A stretch of DNA of 64,000 bases. Source: Acinetobacter kanungonis (GTDB taxonomy: Bacteria; Pseudomonadota; Gammaproteobacteria; Pseudomonadales; Moraxellaceae). Positions 1-9,601 of the stretch are shown piece by piece. The stretch is from assembly GCF_009939195.1 (NCBI RefSeq), contig NZ_JAACKC010000001.1, positions 725,390 through 789,389 on the forward strand, written 5' to 3'. The position numbers were made by a program, and so were the translations under genes. Each line of letters starts with the position of its first letter. The stretch's first letter is position 1. The notes beneath the pieces were generated by a model. It had not been told where the DNA came from. It was given only the letters and a program-made list of their open reading frames with translations, and ran no database searches.

Positions 1-893
1 GATGGGAAATTATATTCCGCACCCACTAACCAGCCTTGAGCTTCATCAATAAATGAAGAATCAGGATCATTACCTTTCGCGTTTTCAACCTCAGAAGTTT
101 GGTAAAGTGCTTTTATTGCCAAGCTATTATCAAGTAGATTTAAACGACCAATTGCACGTAAAGTATTTGCCGCAGCAGAAAGTGAAGTTACAGAAACTTC
201 TGGATCCGATGCGTTATCGAAACCACGACCTAAAAATTTAGTTGGAACTGCTTTGTCATAAGCAACACCTGTGACAAACATTGGGCTGTCATACACCAAA
301 GATGCTGACCAAGTATCGCCTAAACCACGACCACCGGCTTTATAAGCACCTTTACTTGTATCAATCCCCTTATCTTCACCAGTTGCAAGTAAGGCATTGA
401 ATTTAACTGCGCCTGTAGGTAATGTCAGTGCTGGTGCTTCATAAACTAAAACATTCGCAAGACGAGTTTCACCCGTCATAATACCTGTGATGTCTGCTTT
501 ATTGGCAACATAATTGTTGAACGTATCCACAACACCAGAAAGTTGTTTTAACGGGGTATCGTGCGCGCCAACTTTTACAGTACCCAATTTAGCATCTTTT
601 AAACCCACGTAACGGTTACGCATACCCCAATCAGTGCTATCACCATCCGCACTGAATGACCATTCAGCCAAATAAACAGCACTTAATCGTTCTGTAAGTT
701 TTTCATCACCCTTAATACCGATGTAAGAGCTATTTGAACTTAATTCAACTACATCTTTGTCCGAAGTGCCTGATGCGTTATCTTCTGGTAAATAGTCCAC
801 ACTCGCATCAATTTCACCATATAACGTTGGTGCCGCAAAAGTTGAACCCGCTAACAAACTTAAAGCAATCGCTGCTGCAATTTTGGTTTTCAT
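1..893 (-). CDS. Gram-negative porin, C-terminus missing (cut by window edge)
   Basis: Reading leftward from an ATG at 893, an open frame of about 297 codons runs off the left edge. It begins with a clear signal peptide (MKTKIAAAIALSLLAGSTFA, then APTLYGEIDASVDY). The mature part alternates short hydrophobic and polar stretches, with APTLYGEID at the start of the barrel, as in general-diffusion porins of the Neisseria/Burkholderia Porin_4 type. It would sit in the outer membrane as a trimeric beta-barrel for small solutes. A purine-rich RBS (AGGGAAAATGATTCA before ATG) supports the start. The gene has its own 135-bp AT-rich upstream region, so it is probably monocistronic. Substrate cannot be judged and the loop and C-terminal Phe region are outside the window. 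Confidence 0.85.
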   Translation of the reverse strand, partial: MKTKIAAAIALSLLAGSTFAAPTLYGEIDASVDYLPEDNASGTSDKDVVELSSNSSYIGIKGDEKLTERLSAVYLAEWSFSADGDSTDWGMRNRYVGLKDAKLGTVKVGAHDTPLKQLSGVVDTFNNYVANKADITGIMTGETRLANVLVYEAPALTLPTGAVKFNALLATGEDKGIDTSKGAYKAGGRGLGDTWSASLVYDSPMFVTGVAYDKAVPTKFLGRGFDNASDPEVSVTSLSAAANTLRAIGRLNLLDNSLAIKALYQTSEVENAKGNDPDSSFIDEAQGWLVGAEYNFP

Positions 894-1028
894 TGAATCA
901 TTTTCCCTGGTGTTAATTTTGTTACAAATATTACATTGCAGTCACATATTACAAAAGGATTAAATTTTTATTTATATATATGTTTTAATACTTTAGGCTA
1001 ACAATAACCAAGCAACTGAATTGTAATA

Positions 1029-2276
1029 TTATTTTTCGGATTTCACCCATCGGAAAATTGTAACAAGGCAGAGAATTGCAATAAAAACGATCAAAAATAG
1101 ATAATTTGTATAGCCTAAAACATCACCAATCAAACCACTCAAGCTATAAAGTACACCGCTCACTGTCGCCATGACAGCAACCTGAAACGTGAAATCCGTC
1201 GCAGCAAATTCTTCTCGGCTGTATTGCATCACTAAGGTCAACATCACCACCAACAGCATGGCTGAAACTGCATCTTCCGCAGCATTAATCGCATAAATAA
1301 CAATAGTGGAAACCGCATGTTGCTGGTCGTATTGATAAGCCAGCCAAGCATAAGCAGCCAGTGAGATAATTTTTAAGCCTGAGAATAACCACAATGCTTG
1401 CGAACGGCGCATCATTTTGAGCAATCCACCTGCCAAGCCCGCGCCAAATAAAGCAGCTACTGCACCCAGCATGGTGACATACACACCAATTTGACTAAAA
1501 CTCAATCCCAGATCAACCATTAAAGGTTTCAGTAAAGGTCCTGCCAGTCCATCTGCCACCTTAAAGGTGAGTAGCACCCAAAGCCATCGCCATAGCGTGG
1601 GACTGCTACGGTAATATGTTAAATACTCAGCAATGGCTTTGCTTTTTGGTCGCCATGAAGTTGAAGGCGGATGTACCACCCGAACTTGTGTAGACTCCCG
1701 ATATCGCCACACGGGTAATGTATTCAGCAAGACCAATCCCGCTAACAGCAAAAACGTCATCTGCCATTCAAACCCATCCAACAGCCAGAGTATGGCACCG
1801 CCCCCGACAATAAACCCCAAACGAGAGCCAATGACTTGAATAGTATTGCCCCAATGTTGCTGTTCAGATTTTAAAATTCGTACGGCAAGTCCATCAGTCG
1901 CAATATCCTGAGTCGCACCAACAAAATTCAAACTGAGCAAGGTGATAAAAAACAGCAATAGATATTGAGGTTGATCGAGTGCATGAATGGGTAAAAATGA
2001 CAGGACAATTAATACAACGACTGAAAGCAACTGCATGGGAATAATCCAGCTCCGATAATGCCCGTGCTGTGAATGACCCACTCGATCCACCCAAGGTGCC
2101 CATAAAATTTTAATTGACCAAGGCAGCATCAGCAGTCCAAAACCGCCAATATGCGCCAGTGATACCCCTTCTGCTCGGAGAATGACAGGCAGTGCATGCG
2201 TCATAAACCCCACAGGTAAGCCTTGCGCCCAGTACAATGAAAACAGCAATAAATAAACGTTCTGTGCGATTGGCAT
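1029..2276 (-). CDS. AmpG-like MFS transporter
   Basis: An inner-membrane protein of 415 residues from the chosen start, with about 12 hydrophobic segments. The first segment reads NVYLLLFSLYWAQGLPVGF, followed by the ALPVILRAEG and PWSIKILWAPWVDR regions, which resemble AmpG-type muropeptide permeases of the major facilitator superfamily. The open frame extends to 2393, but the extra N-terminal residues are not membrane-like and would leave only 25 bp to the divergent acyltransferase. The ATG at 2276 has an AGGA 9 nt upstream and starts just before helix 1; ATGs at 2312 and 2303 remain possible. If it is a true AmpG it imports GlcNAc-anhydroMur peptides for wall recycling. The family also holds other carriers, so substrate is unproven. 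Confidence 0.8.
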   Translation of the reverse strand: MPIAQNVYLLLFSLYWAQGLPVGFMTHALPVILRAEGVSLAHIGGFGLLMLPWSIKILWAPWVDRVGHSQHGHYRSWIIPMQLLSVVVLIVLSFLPIHALDQPQYLLLFFITLLSLNFVGATQDIATDGLAVRILKSEQQHWGNTIQVIGSRLGFIVGGGAILWLLDGFEWQMTFLLLAGLVLLNTLPVWRYRESTQVRVVHPPSTSWRPKSKAIAEYLTYYRSSPTLWRWLWVLLTFKVADGLAGPLLKPLMVDLGLSFSQIGVYVTMLGAVAALFGAGLAGGLLKMMRRSQALWLFSGLKIISLAAYAWLAYQYDQQHAVSTIVIYAINAAEDAVSAMLLVVMLTLVMQYSREEFAATDFTFQVAVMATVSGVLYSLSGLIGDVLGYTNYLFLIVFIAILCLVTIFRWVKSEK

Positions 2277-2418
2277 ATCTGGCAATCCTGTGATGTTGGA
2301 CATGGCGCTCATTGGTGAGCATTTCTGCACATCCAAGCGCACATTTTGCCAATGAAGCACGATTTCCGAAAGCGTAATATCAAGAAAAACCAAGAATATT
2401 TGTCAGGATGACAAGGCT

Positions 2419-3045
2419 ATGTCTACGCAGCATTTTCCCATTTTGCCGCCGCACGTGCCCGCGCGAGGTAGCGCCTTTTCGAAACAGTTTTTCCGTCGAC
2501 TATTTCTGGCACAAGGCTGGTCATTTGAAGGAGAATTTCCCGACTTGGCAAAAGCTGTTGCGATTATTTCGCCGCACACCTCCAATATCGATGCCTGGCA
2601 TGGCTTCAGCGCATTGTTAGGATTAGGCATACAAATAACCGTTTTTGGTAAGCATACGCTGTTTAAAACGCCACTTAAGCCCCTCTTAGATTGGATCGGA
2701 GTGATTCCTGTAAATCGCGCTAGCCCGCATGGACTCACACAGCAAATCATTCAAATTATTCAGGATAAAGATCAAATTTGGGTGGGTATGGCACCTGAAG
2801 GCACTCGAAAAAGTGCCAGCACGATTAAAAGTGGATTTTATCGAATTGCCGTTGGCGCGCAGATTCCAATTGTCATGTTTGCCTTTGATTATGATCACAA
2901 AACCATTCGCTGTTTGGGCGTATTCCATCCCAATGGGGATTTTGATCAGGATTTACCCCAAATTCTGGCGCACTATGCAGGACAATTTTCTGCCAAGAAC
3001 CCAGCATGGTTGGCCAAACCGTTACAAACACTCGTCAAAAAGTGA
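2419..3045 (+). CDS. PlsC-family lysophospholipid/glycerol-phosphate acyltransferase
   Basis: 208 residues carrying the two hallmark acyltransferase motifs: HTSNID at residues 53-58 (the HX4D catalytic pair) and PEGTRK around 126-131 (the EGTR phosphate-binding motif). The family transfers an acyl group to lysophosphatidate or a related lysolipid at the cytoplasmic face of the inner membrane. This short form with PHTSNIDAWHG resembles the YihG/ornithine-lipid-like side branch more than housekeeping PlsC, which is usually nearer 240 residues, so the exact acceptor is open. It is divergent from the MFS gene and 60 bp ahead of a patatin-like lipoprotein. A lipid-remodelling link between those two is plausible but inferred. 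Confidence 0.85.
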   Translation: MSTQHFPILPPHVPARGSAFSKQFFRRLFLAQGWSFEGEFPDLAKAVAIISPHTSNIDAWHGFSALLGLGIQITVFGKHTLFKTPLKPLLDWIGVIPVNRASPHGLTQQIIQIIQDKDQIWVGMAPEGTRKSASTIKSGFYRIAVGAQIPIVMFAFDYDHKTIRCLGVFHPNGDFDQDLPQILAHYAGQFSAKNPAWLAKPLQTLVKK

Positions 3046-3105
3046 CTGGAAATATGAGTCAAAATTTGATCTGATGTGCGCAACGTTCATCCTGTTTAGA
3101 GTGCA

Positions 3106-4032
3106 ATGACGCAATTACGTTTTTTCCAATATGGTTTAATTGGCTTACTTGGCTTTACCCTTGCGGGCTGTGATAAAACCGCAACCAAACCACCTGTGAC
3201 AACCCCTGTACAGGCCCGTGAGCCTGTCATTGCGATTGCTTTAGGGGGTGGTGGTGCCAAAGGTTTTGCACATATTGGTGTACTGAAAGTGCTTGAATCA
3301 CATGGCATTAAGCCCAAAATTGTGACGGGTACCAGTGCAGGCAGTTTCGTCGGCAGTATTTATGCCAGTGGTAAAAGCCCGTATCAGCTTCAGCAACTTG
3401 CCTTGCAACTGCAAGAGTCTGACCTGCGTGACTTGACCTTAAATAGTCAAGGCATTGTACTGGGACAAAAGCTACAGGATTACGTCAATAAAAATGTAGG
3501 CAACAAACCGATTGAAAAATTCCCGATTCGCTTTGCTGCTGTTGCAACCCGTTTGGACAATGGCAAAAAAGCCGACTTTATTTTAGGTAATGCGGGTCAG
3601 GCTGTACGTGCTTCGTGCAGTATTCCGAATGTATTTGTACCGACCACCATTCGTGGCACCAAATATGTCGATGGTGGCTTGGTCAGTCCTATTCCCGTGA
3701 CCACGGCCAAAGCCATGGGCGCTGATATTGTGATTGCAGTTGATATTTCTGCACGACCTGTAGGCAATAAACCGCTAAATATGTGGGGCGTACTGGATCA
3801 AACCATTAATATTATGGGGCAGCAAAGTATCAATACCGAATTGAACCAAGCCAACGTGGTGATTCAACCGAAGGTCGGTCATGTGGGTACGCTCGACTTG
3901 AAAGCCAGCAATGAATCCATCCTCGAAGGGGAAAAAGCAGCGCAACTAAAAATCACCGCCATTCAAGCGGCGATCACCAATTTTAAGAAGTCTCCTGCCG
4001 CATTCAAACCCGCACCTAAAGCAAAATTTTAA
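3106..4032 (+). CDS. Patatin-like phospholipase lipoprotein (RssA-like)
   Basis: 308 residues. The N-terminus is a lipoprotein signal with lipobox LAGC (Cys22), so the protein is probably lipid-anchored. The patatin fold is shown by the oxyanion motif GGGGAKGFAHIG (47-58), the nucleophile elbow GTSAG with Ser77, and the catalytic dyad Asp189 in VDGG. It should act as a serine acyl hydrolase on phospholipids or lysophospholipids; the natural substrate is unknown. The C-terminus is Lys/Pro/Ala-rich. It follows the acyltransferase gene in the same direction, and about 100 bp separate it from the NfeD gene. Confidence 0.88.
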   Translation: MTQLRFFQYGLIGLLGFTLAGCDKTATKPPVTTPVQAREPVIAIALGGGGAKGFAHIGVLKVLESHGIKPKIVTGTSAGSFVGSIYASGKSPYQLQQLALQLQESDLRDLTLNSQGIVLGQKLQDYVNKNVGNKPIEKFPIRFAAVATRLDNGKKADFILGNAGQAVRASCSIPNVFVPTTIRGTKYVDGGLVSPIPVTTAKAMGADIVIAVDISARPVGNKPLNMWGVLDQTINIMGQQSINTELNQANVVIQPKVGHVGTLDLKASNESILEGEKAAQLKITAIQAAITNFKKSPAAFKPAPKAKF

Positions 4033-4131
4033 ATAAACACTTTTTTAATTTTCATCATCTTAGACATCTGTTACAGTGCATAGTGATGCTTTTCTCATCA
4101 CTATTCACTAATACAATACACGAGCAGATGT

Positions 4132-4605
4132 ATGGAATTTGTTTTTGAACCGTGGCACTGGTTTGTGCTCGGTGTTTTACTGATGCTGTCCGAATTAATC
4201 ATTCCCGCTTTTGCTGCGTTATGGTTTGGTATTAGCGCAATTTTAGTAGGTATTTTATTTTGGCTTTTTCCAGCCCTAAGCTCAACAGCACAACTTGTGT
4301 TGTGGATTATCCTCTCCATTCTCTGTACCGTTGCCTGGTTTAAATATATTAAGCCACTCTCAATTGATAAAACCAAAGCGGGACTTTCACGCGAAGCCAC
4401 CATTGGTCAAGTCGGTATGGTCATTCAGGTCAATATGGAACATGAGCAAATCCGCGTTCGATTTCCTATCCCAGTTTTAGGCTCAGATGAATGGAACTGC
4501 CGTACTCAATCCGCCGTCAATGTAGGTGATCGAGTTCGTGTAGTCGACATTCTGGGCAATGACCTTGTGGTACAACCACATCGTTCAAATAATGAAAATC
4601 AATAA
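4132..4605 (+). CDS. NfeD-like membrane protein
   Basis: 157 residues with two to three hydrophobic segments in the first 75 residues (HWFVLGVLLMLSELIIPAFA; ALWFGISAILVGILFWLF; LVLWIILSILCTVAWF). A soluble C-terminal OB-fold-like part follows (GQVGMVIQVN, VNVGDRVRVVDILGNDLVV), the layout of short NfeD proteins. These partner with SPFH/stomatin proteins at the inner membrane, and the next gene, 14 bp on, is exactly that. The two are almost surely one operon. The protease domain found in long NfeD forms is absent. Confidence 0.88.
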   Translation: MEFVFEPWHWFVLGVLLMLSELIIPAFAALWFGISAILVGILFWLFPALSSTAQLVLWIILSILCTVAWFKYIKPLSIDKTKAGLSREATIGQVGMVIQVNMEHEQIRVRFPIPVLGSDEWNCRTQSAVNVGDRVRVVDILGNDLVVQPHRSNNENQ

Positions 4606-4619
4606 AAGCGAGTAAAACT

Positions 4620-5474
4620 ATGTCAGCGGGATCTATTATTGTTATTGCGTTGTTAGCCTTCGTCGGCGTGACCATTTTCAAAGGGGTACGTATTGTGCCT
4701 CAAGGTTACAAATGGATTGTACAACGTTTAGGTAAATACCATGTGACACTCAGTCCTGGTCTAAACTTTGTGATTCCCTATATTGATGAAGTGGCTTATA
4801 AAGTCACCACCAAAGATATCGTGTTAGATATCCCCTCTCAAGAAGTGATTACCCGTGATAACGCAGTGTTACTGATGAATGCTGTGGCATACATCAATTT
4901 AACCACCCCTGAAAAAGCGGTGTATGGGATTGAAAACTACACATGGGCCATTCAAAACCTTGTCCAAACCTCTTTACGTTCAATTGTGGGTGAAATGGAC
5001 TTAGATGATGCGCTTTCTTCACGCGATCACATTAAAGCCAAACTCAAAGCTGCCATTTCAGATGATATTGCAGATTGGGGGATTACCTTAAAAACCGTCG
5101 AAATCCAAGATATTCAACCTTCGCCAACCATGCAAGCGGCTATGGAAGCACAGGCGGCGGCTGAACGTCAACGTCGTGCCACTGTCACCAAAGCCGATGG
5201 TGAGAAACAAGCTGCTATTCTAGAAGCAGATGGTCGCCTTGAAGCTTCTCGTCGTGATGCAGAAGCACAAGTCGTGCTTGCAGAAGCTTCGCAACGTGCC
5301 ATTGAAATGGTCTCTTCTGCGGTTGGTGATAAAGAAATTCCTGTTGCTTACCTATTGGGTGAACAGTATGTCAAAGCCATGCAAGACATGGCGAAATCCA
5401 ATAATGCCAAGACCGTGGTCTTGCCTGCGGATGTTTTAAATACCATTCGTGGTGTCATGGGTCGTCACAATTAA
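4620..5474 (+). CDS. SPFH/band 7 (stomatin/QmcA-like) membrane protein
   Basis: 284 residues: an N-terminal membrane anchor (SIIVIALLAFVGVTIF), then the band 7 domain starting GVRIVPQGYKWIVQRLGKYH and running to about residue 180. A long Ala/Glu/Arg-rich helix follows (MQAAMEAQAAAERQRRATV and later), typical of oligomer-forming stomatins such as QmcA. These proteins organise membrane microdomains and assist membrane proteases. It lies 14 bp after the NfeD gene, matching the widespread NfeD-SPFH pairing. A strong terminator at 5507-5541 closes the operon. Confidence 0.92.
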   Translation: MSAGSIIVIALLAFVGVTIFKGVRIVPQGYKWIVQRLGKYHVTLSPGLNFVIPYIDEVAYKVTTKDIVLDIPSQEVITRDNAVLLMNAVAYINLTTPEKAVYGIENYTWAIQNLVQTSLRSIVGEMDLDDALSSRDHIKAKLKAAISDDIADWGITLKTVEIQDIQPSPTMQAAMEAQAAAERQRRATVTKADGEKQAAILEADGRLEASRRDAEAQVVLAEASQRAIEMVSSAVGDKEIPVAYLLGEQYVKAMQDMAKSNNAKTVVLPADVLNTIRGVMGRHN

Positions 5475-5506
5475 TCCGACGAAAGATATCCCTTTGCATT
5501 TCAGTA

Positions 5507-5541
5507 GAATAGGCAGTTTGTGACTGCCTATTCTTTTTTTT
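5507..5541 (+). terminator. Rho-independent terminator of the NfeD-SPFH operon
   Basis: An 11-bp perfect stem (5507-5517 with 5523-5533), loop TTGTG, followed by a run of eight T. It lies 33 bp after the SPFH stop codon. Confidence 0.9.
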
Positions 5542-5677
5542 AGAATAAAAAAAACAGAAAACTTTGTGAATTTATGTTTAAATCCCGCGCTTATTTTCAG
5601 GATATTGTTTGCTTTTTGTAACAATCTTAACAAAAAGCGGAATTTCAGTTTGTGATTTAACTCCCAAGGATAAGCGT

Positions 5678-7168
5678 ATGAGTTCACTGAATCCGACCTT
5701 AATCACTTTTTTCTTTTATATCATTGCCATGGTTTTTATTGGCTTGATGGCTTACCGCGCAACCAACAACTTTGACGATTACATCCTCGGTGGTCGTAGT
5801 TTAGGAAGTTTCGTGACTGCACTTTCGGCGGGTGCATCAGACATGAGTGGTTGGTTACTCATGGGCTTACCTGGCGCAATCTTCTTGTCTGGTCTTTCAG
5901 AAATGTGGATCGGTATCGGTTTAGTGATTGGCGCATGGTTAAACTGGCTATTGGTGGCTGGACGTTTACGCGTTCACACTGAAGTACAACATAATGCCCT
6001 CACCTTACCTGACTATTTTTCTAATCGTTTTAACGACCACAAGAAAGTCCTGCGTATTGTTTCAGCGTGTGTAATTTTAATTTTCTTCGCCATTTACTGT
6101 GCTTCAGGCATGGTGGCAGGTGCACGATTATTTGAAAGCATGTTTGGCATGTCTTATACAACAGCACTTTGGGTCAGTGCCATTGCAACCATCAGTTATG
6201 TATTTATTGGCGGCTTCCTTGCTGTGAGCTGGACTGATACCATTCAAGCTACTTTAATGATTTTTGCCTTGATTTTGACCCCAATCGTTGCCCTGCTCAG
6301 CTTTAGCGATACGCAAGAATTGACCATGGCACTTGAAGCAGCTCGTCCTCAAGCCATGAACCTATTTGGTGACTTAAGCGTGGTTGCGATTATCTCACTG
6401 ATGGCTTGGGGCTTAGGTTACTTTGGTCAGCCACATATTCTCGTGCGTTTCATGGCAGCTGACTCGGTGAAATCTATTCCGAATGCACGTCGTATTGGTA
6501 TGGCATGGATGATCTTCTGCCTTGCAGGTGCGGTTGCTGCGGGCTTCTTTGGTATTGCCTACTTCCACCAACACCCTGAATATGCTGCTGCGGTGAATGC
6601 CAACCCTGAAACAGTATTCATGGAACTCACCAAAGTGCTGTTTAACCCTTGGGTTGCAGGTATCGTGCTGGCTGCGATTTTAGCAGCAGTCATGAGTACC
6701 TTAAGCTGTCAGCTTTTGGTGTGTTCAAGTACCTTAACAGAAGACTTCTACAAATCATTCTTACGCAAAAATGCGTCTCAAAAAGAATTGGTTTGGGTGG
6801 GCCGTCTCATGGTATTGCTGATTGCCTTATTAGCCATCTGGATGGCAGGTAATCCTGATGCCAAAGTGCTTGGTCTGGTGGCATACGCTTGGGCAGGTTT
6901 CGGTGCGGCGTTCGGTCCACTAATCATCTTGTCGTTATTCTGGAAGCGCATGACTTTAACAGGTGCACTTGCAGGTATGGTGACAGGTGCACTCACGGTA
7001 ATTATCTGGAAGAATGCTTTCGGTGCGACAGGAATTTATGAAATTATTCCGGGTTTCATCTGTGCAACTATCGCGATTGTCGTGTTTAGTCTATTCAGCA
7101 AAGCGCCTGAAAAAGACATTACAGATCGTTTTGAACAAGCGGATGAGCTGTACAAAGCATCAAAATAA
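5678..7168 (+). CDS. putP: Sodium/proline symporter
   Basis: 496 residues from the chosen ATG, very near the 502 of E. coli PutP. The start at 5678 has AAGGA 7 nt upstream; the frame is open back to 5609 but the added residues are not membrane-like. Signatures of the solute:sodium symporter family are present: the N-terminal TLITFFFYIIAMVFIGLMAY helix, NNFDDYILGGRSLG, LSAGASDMSGWLLMGLPGA and AWGLGYFGQPHILVRFMA. It imports proline with Na+ across the inner membrane for nutrition or osmoprotection. No putA is in the window. The gene converges on ispA across a shared terminator. Confidence 0.95.
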   Translation: MSSLNPTLITFFFYIIAMVFIGLMAYRATNNFDDYILGGRSLGSFVTALSAGASDMSGWLLMGLPGAIFLSGLSEMWIGIGLVIGAWLNWLLVAGRLRVHTEVQHNALTLPDYFSNRFNDHKKVLRIVSACVILIFFAIYCASGMVAGARLFESMFGMSYTTALWVSAIATISYVFIGGFLAVSWTDTIQATLMIFALILTPIVALLSFSDTQELTMALEAARPQAMNLFGDLSVVAIISLMAWGLGYFGQPHILVRFMAADSVKSIPNARRIGMAWMIFCLAGAVAAGFFGIAYFHQHPEYAAAVNANPETVFMELTKVLFNPWVAGIVLAAILAAVMSTLSCQLLVCSSTLTEDFYKSFLRKNASQKELVWVGRLMVLLIALLAIWMAGNPDAKVLGLVAYAWAGFGAAFGPLIILSLFWKRMTLTGALAGMVTGALTVIIWKNAFGATGIYEIIPGFICATIAIVVFSLFSKAPEKDITDRFEQADELYKASK

Positions 7169-7173
7169 GTGTC

Positions 7174-7217
7174 AAAAAAAAACTCTATATGACCTAAGGG
7201 TGATATAGAGTTTTCCT
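7174..7217. terminator. Bidirectional terminator between putP and ispA
   Basis: Inverted repeat AACTCTATAT (7181-7190) / ATATAGAGTT (7203-7212), with an A run on its left and a T run on its right, so it can end transcripts from either side of this convergent pair. Confidence 0.85.
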
Positions 7218-7278
7218 TTAAGTGCATTTAATTGAATCAATTCCGAATGCACTTTCAGTTCCGTTCGAACTTTGACTG

Positions 7279-8187
7279 TTAAAACTGTCTTGCCAATAAG
7301 AACTGAGAAATTTGTTCTAATTCTTGTGCCTGACCTTCAAAAAACTGCAACGCTGCAAAAGCTTGGTCATGCAAGGTTTGCGCATATGCTTTGGCTTGCT
7401 CTAAGCCCATTAATGCAGGATAAGTCGATTTTTCGACTTGCTCATCTTTACCTGCCGTTTTACCGAGTTGTTCGGTATTGGCAATAATATCCAAGATGTC
7501 ATCTTGCACCTGAAAAGCCAATCCTATGTTTTGCCCATATTGGCGTAATTGTGGAATTGCAGGGTCTGTACCCGCAAAAATGGTCACAGCCGCCATCATA
7601 ATTGCCGCGGTGATTAAAGCACCGGTTTTATTGCGGTGAATATTTTCCAAAGCCTGCTGATCAATTTGCTTGCCTTCAGCCTGTAAATCCAACACCTGTC
7701 CACAGACCATTTTTGAAGAAGCGGTCGCTAGAATTTGCATTTGTTTAAGAATCACCGATTGATCAACCGCCTCGCCCTGATCAAACAAACGACTACCCAA
7801 CACTTCAAATGCCATGGATTGCAGAATATCTCCTGCTAATAAGGCTGTGTCTTCACCATACGCCACATGACAGGTGGGCTGCCCACGGCGTAATTGATCA
7901 TTGTCCATACATGGCAAATCATCATGTGCCAAGGAATAACAATGAATAAGCTCTACTGCGACCGCCGCACGACGTACAGCCGCCTGATTTTGGTTCGGGC
8001 GAATGGCAGCCGTGGCATAACACAACGCTGGACGTACTCGTTTGCCACCCAACATCACCGCATGATGCACTGCACTTTTTAACGGCTCTGGTAAAGAAAA
8101 AGCCTGTAATGCAGCAAGTAAGTCTTGCTGAATCTGTTGTTGCGCTTGTTGCAAGGTATTATTTTGTACGTCGGTTAGAGATGACAC
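7279..8187 (-). CDS. ispA: Farnesyl diphosphate synthase (short-chain polyprenyl synthase)
   Basis: 302 residues with both aspartate-rich motifs of trans-prenyltransferases: DDLPCMD at 89-95 (the DDX4D form of bacterial FPP synthases) and DDILD at 229-233. GGKRVRP at 48-54 is the IPP-binding region. It condenses DMAPP/GPP with IPP in the cytoplasm to give farnesyl diphosphate for quinones, undecaprenol and related products. No dxs or xseB adjoins it, unlike the usual enterobacterial context. The assignment as FPP rather than GGPP synthase follows from overall similarity and length. Confidence 0.93.
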   Translation of the reverse strand: MSSLTDVQNNTLQQAQQQIQQDLLAALQAFSLPEPLKSAVHHAVMLGGKRVRPALCYATAAIRPNQNQAAVRRAAVAVELIHCYSLAHDDLPCMDNDQLRRGQPTCHVAYGEDTALLAGDILQSMAFEVLGSRLFDQGEAVDQSVILKQMQILATASSKMVCGQVLDLQAEGKQIDQQALENIHRNKTGALITAAIMMAAVTIFAGTDPAIPQLRQYGQNIGLAFQVQDDILDIIANTEQLGKTAGKDEQVEKSTYPALMGLEQAKAYAQTLHDQAFAALQFFEGQAQELEQISQFLLARQF

Positions 8188-8431
8188 ATTTGCCTCGAGT
8201 ATTTTTGCTATACAGCCCTAGTCTGCTGCTGTACGACCATCAAAGTTCGGATTGTCCGTGATTGTACGCTAAATGCGATTGTCGCCATACACCTTGCACT
8301 CAATTTAATGAAAAGTTAATTTGATCTTTCTCTAGGCAAAACATCGCTTTGCTCTTATCCAAAAGCCCCTCGTCTAATCAATCTTTTTAAAATTTCTAAA
8401 TAGTAAACCATACACGCATCAGATAAAGTCT

Positions 8432-9409
8432 TTAAGTACAGGATTGCCCCTTACAGCATAGCTTATGGTCGGGATAGGAATAGCAGGTGCTATGGTCGGT
8501 ATAATAGACACAGTTTTTACGAGCGCTTTTGGCACAATATAAGGCTTCATCAGCCAGCTCATACATACGACGGGCAAACATAAATTCTGAGCTATGCACC
8601 ACCCCCACTGAAATAGAAAAATCATGCAGTGTTTGTCCGCGGAAATGTTGCCCTAAGACTTCAATTGCGGTGCGATACAACTCGGCTTGCTCACAACCTT
8701 GTTGCAAAGATTGATTCGGCAACAAAATAGCGAACTCTTCCCCACCGACTCGGTAAATATTACGGGTGACTTCAATTGAACTGACATTGAGCAACGTCCG
8801 TGCCAAGGCTTTAAGTACATCATCCCCCAAACTATGCCCATAACGATCATTCAGTTGCTTAAAATTGTCGACATCTAGCAATAAGAGCGTCAGTTCTGTG
8901 GTTTCATGCTGGGTCATGCCATGTAAATAATGCTTTAATTTCAAATCAAAGGCACGACGATTGGCCAAGCCTGTTAAATGATCTTTTTCACTGATGCGTC
9001 TCAGCTCAAGATTCTTAGCTTCAAGCTGAATTTGATTGTGCTTTAAATCTGAAATATCGGAGCTACAGAGAAGCACCGATTGCACTTCACCACTCTCGGC
9101 ATAATTCGGTTTCAACATCACCCAGTAATAACGACCATAGAATTGATATTCAAACGGCTCTACAGACAATCCCTGCTTAAAACGCAGCATGTTTTGAGCA
9201 AAGACCTGAGCACAATCCTCGGAAAAATGAGATAAATGCTGGAACTGAATCTGCTCGACTGAAACCGCAAAGCTATCTGCAAAAAAATGATTGGCAAACA
9301 AAATTTCTCCCGTCGGTGAGAGTAAAGCTGTTGCCATCGGCAGAGCGTTCAATACTTCATGAGCATCAATTTCAACTTTGTTTTGAATAGAATGAGCAAC
9401 CATAATCAA
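8432..9409 (-). CDS. PAS-GGEEF diguanylate cyclase
   Basis: 325 residues. Residues 15-125 look like a PAS sensor (NALPMATALLSPTGEILFAN; YYWVMLKPN; SSDISDLK). A short linker helix leads to the GGEEF domain, which begins DHLTGLANRRAFD near 143. The active-site GGEEF is intact at 222-226, so it should make cyclic-di-GMP from GTP. The inhibitory I-site RxxD expected nine residues before GGEEF is absent (EVTR there), predicting no product feedback at that site. There is no membrane segment, so it is cytosolic. The C-terminus ends in an odd cysteine-rich tail with five Cys in the last 26 residues. It is monocistronic; the ligand of the PAS domain is unknown. Confidence 0.9.
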   Translation of the reverse strand: MIMVAHSIQNKVEIDAHEVLNALPMATALLSPTGEILFANHFFADSFAVSVEQIQFQHLSHFSEDCAQVFAQNMLRFKQGLSVEPFEYQFYGRYYWVMLKPNYAESGEVQSVLLCSSDISDLKHNQIQLEAKNLELRRISEKDHLTGLANRRAFDLKLKHYLHGMTQHETTELTLLLLDVDNFKQLNDRYGHSLGDDVLKALARTLLNVSSIEVTRNIYRVGGEEFAILLPNQSLQQGCEQAELYRTAIEVLGQHFRGQTLHDFSISVGVVHSSEFMFARRMYELADEALYCAKSARKNCVYYTDHSTCYSYPDHKLCCKGQSCT

Positions 9410-9546
9410 TACATTTTTTCAGGTTAAAGCTACGCAAAATGCTATCAAAATTAGAGAAGTAAAATTTCTAATAAATTACGCATAGTTTATGAATATAAAA
9501 TATATATAAATTTAAGATTTGCTTATTCTTTATTTTGCATAAGCTA

Positions 9547-9583
9547 TAAAAAAAGCCCCTATCAACTGGATAAGGGCTTTTGA
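9547..9583 (-). terminator. Terminator of prpF
   Basis: Stem AAAAGCCC(C)TATC / GATAAGGGCTTTT across 9551-9581. Read on the minus strand it ends in a T run, just after the prpF stop codon. Confidence 0.85.
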
Positions 9584-9601
9584 ATGCAATGCGTAGAAAG
9601 C

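Noticed and set aside
1029..2393. N-terminal extension of the AmpG-like protein to 2393
   Set aside because: Extra residues are not membrane-like, lack an RBS and would nearly abut the divergent gene.
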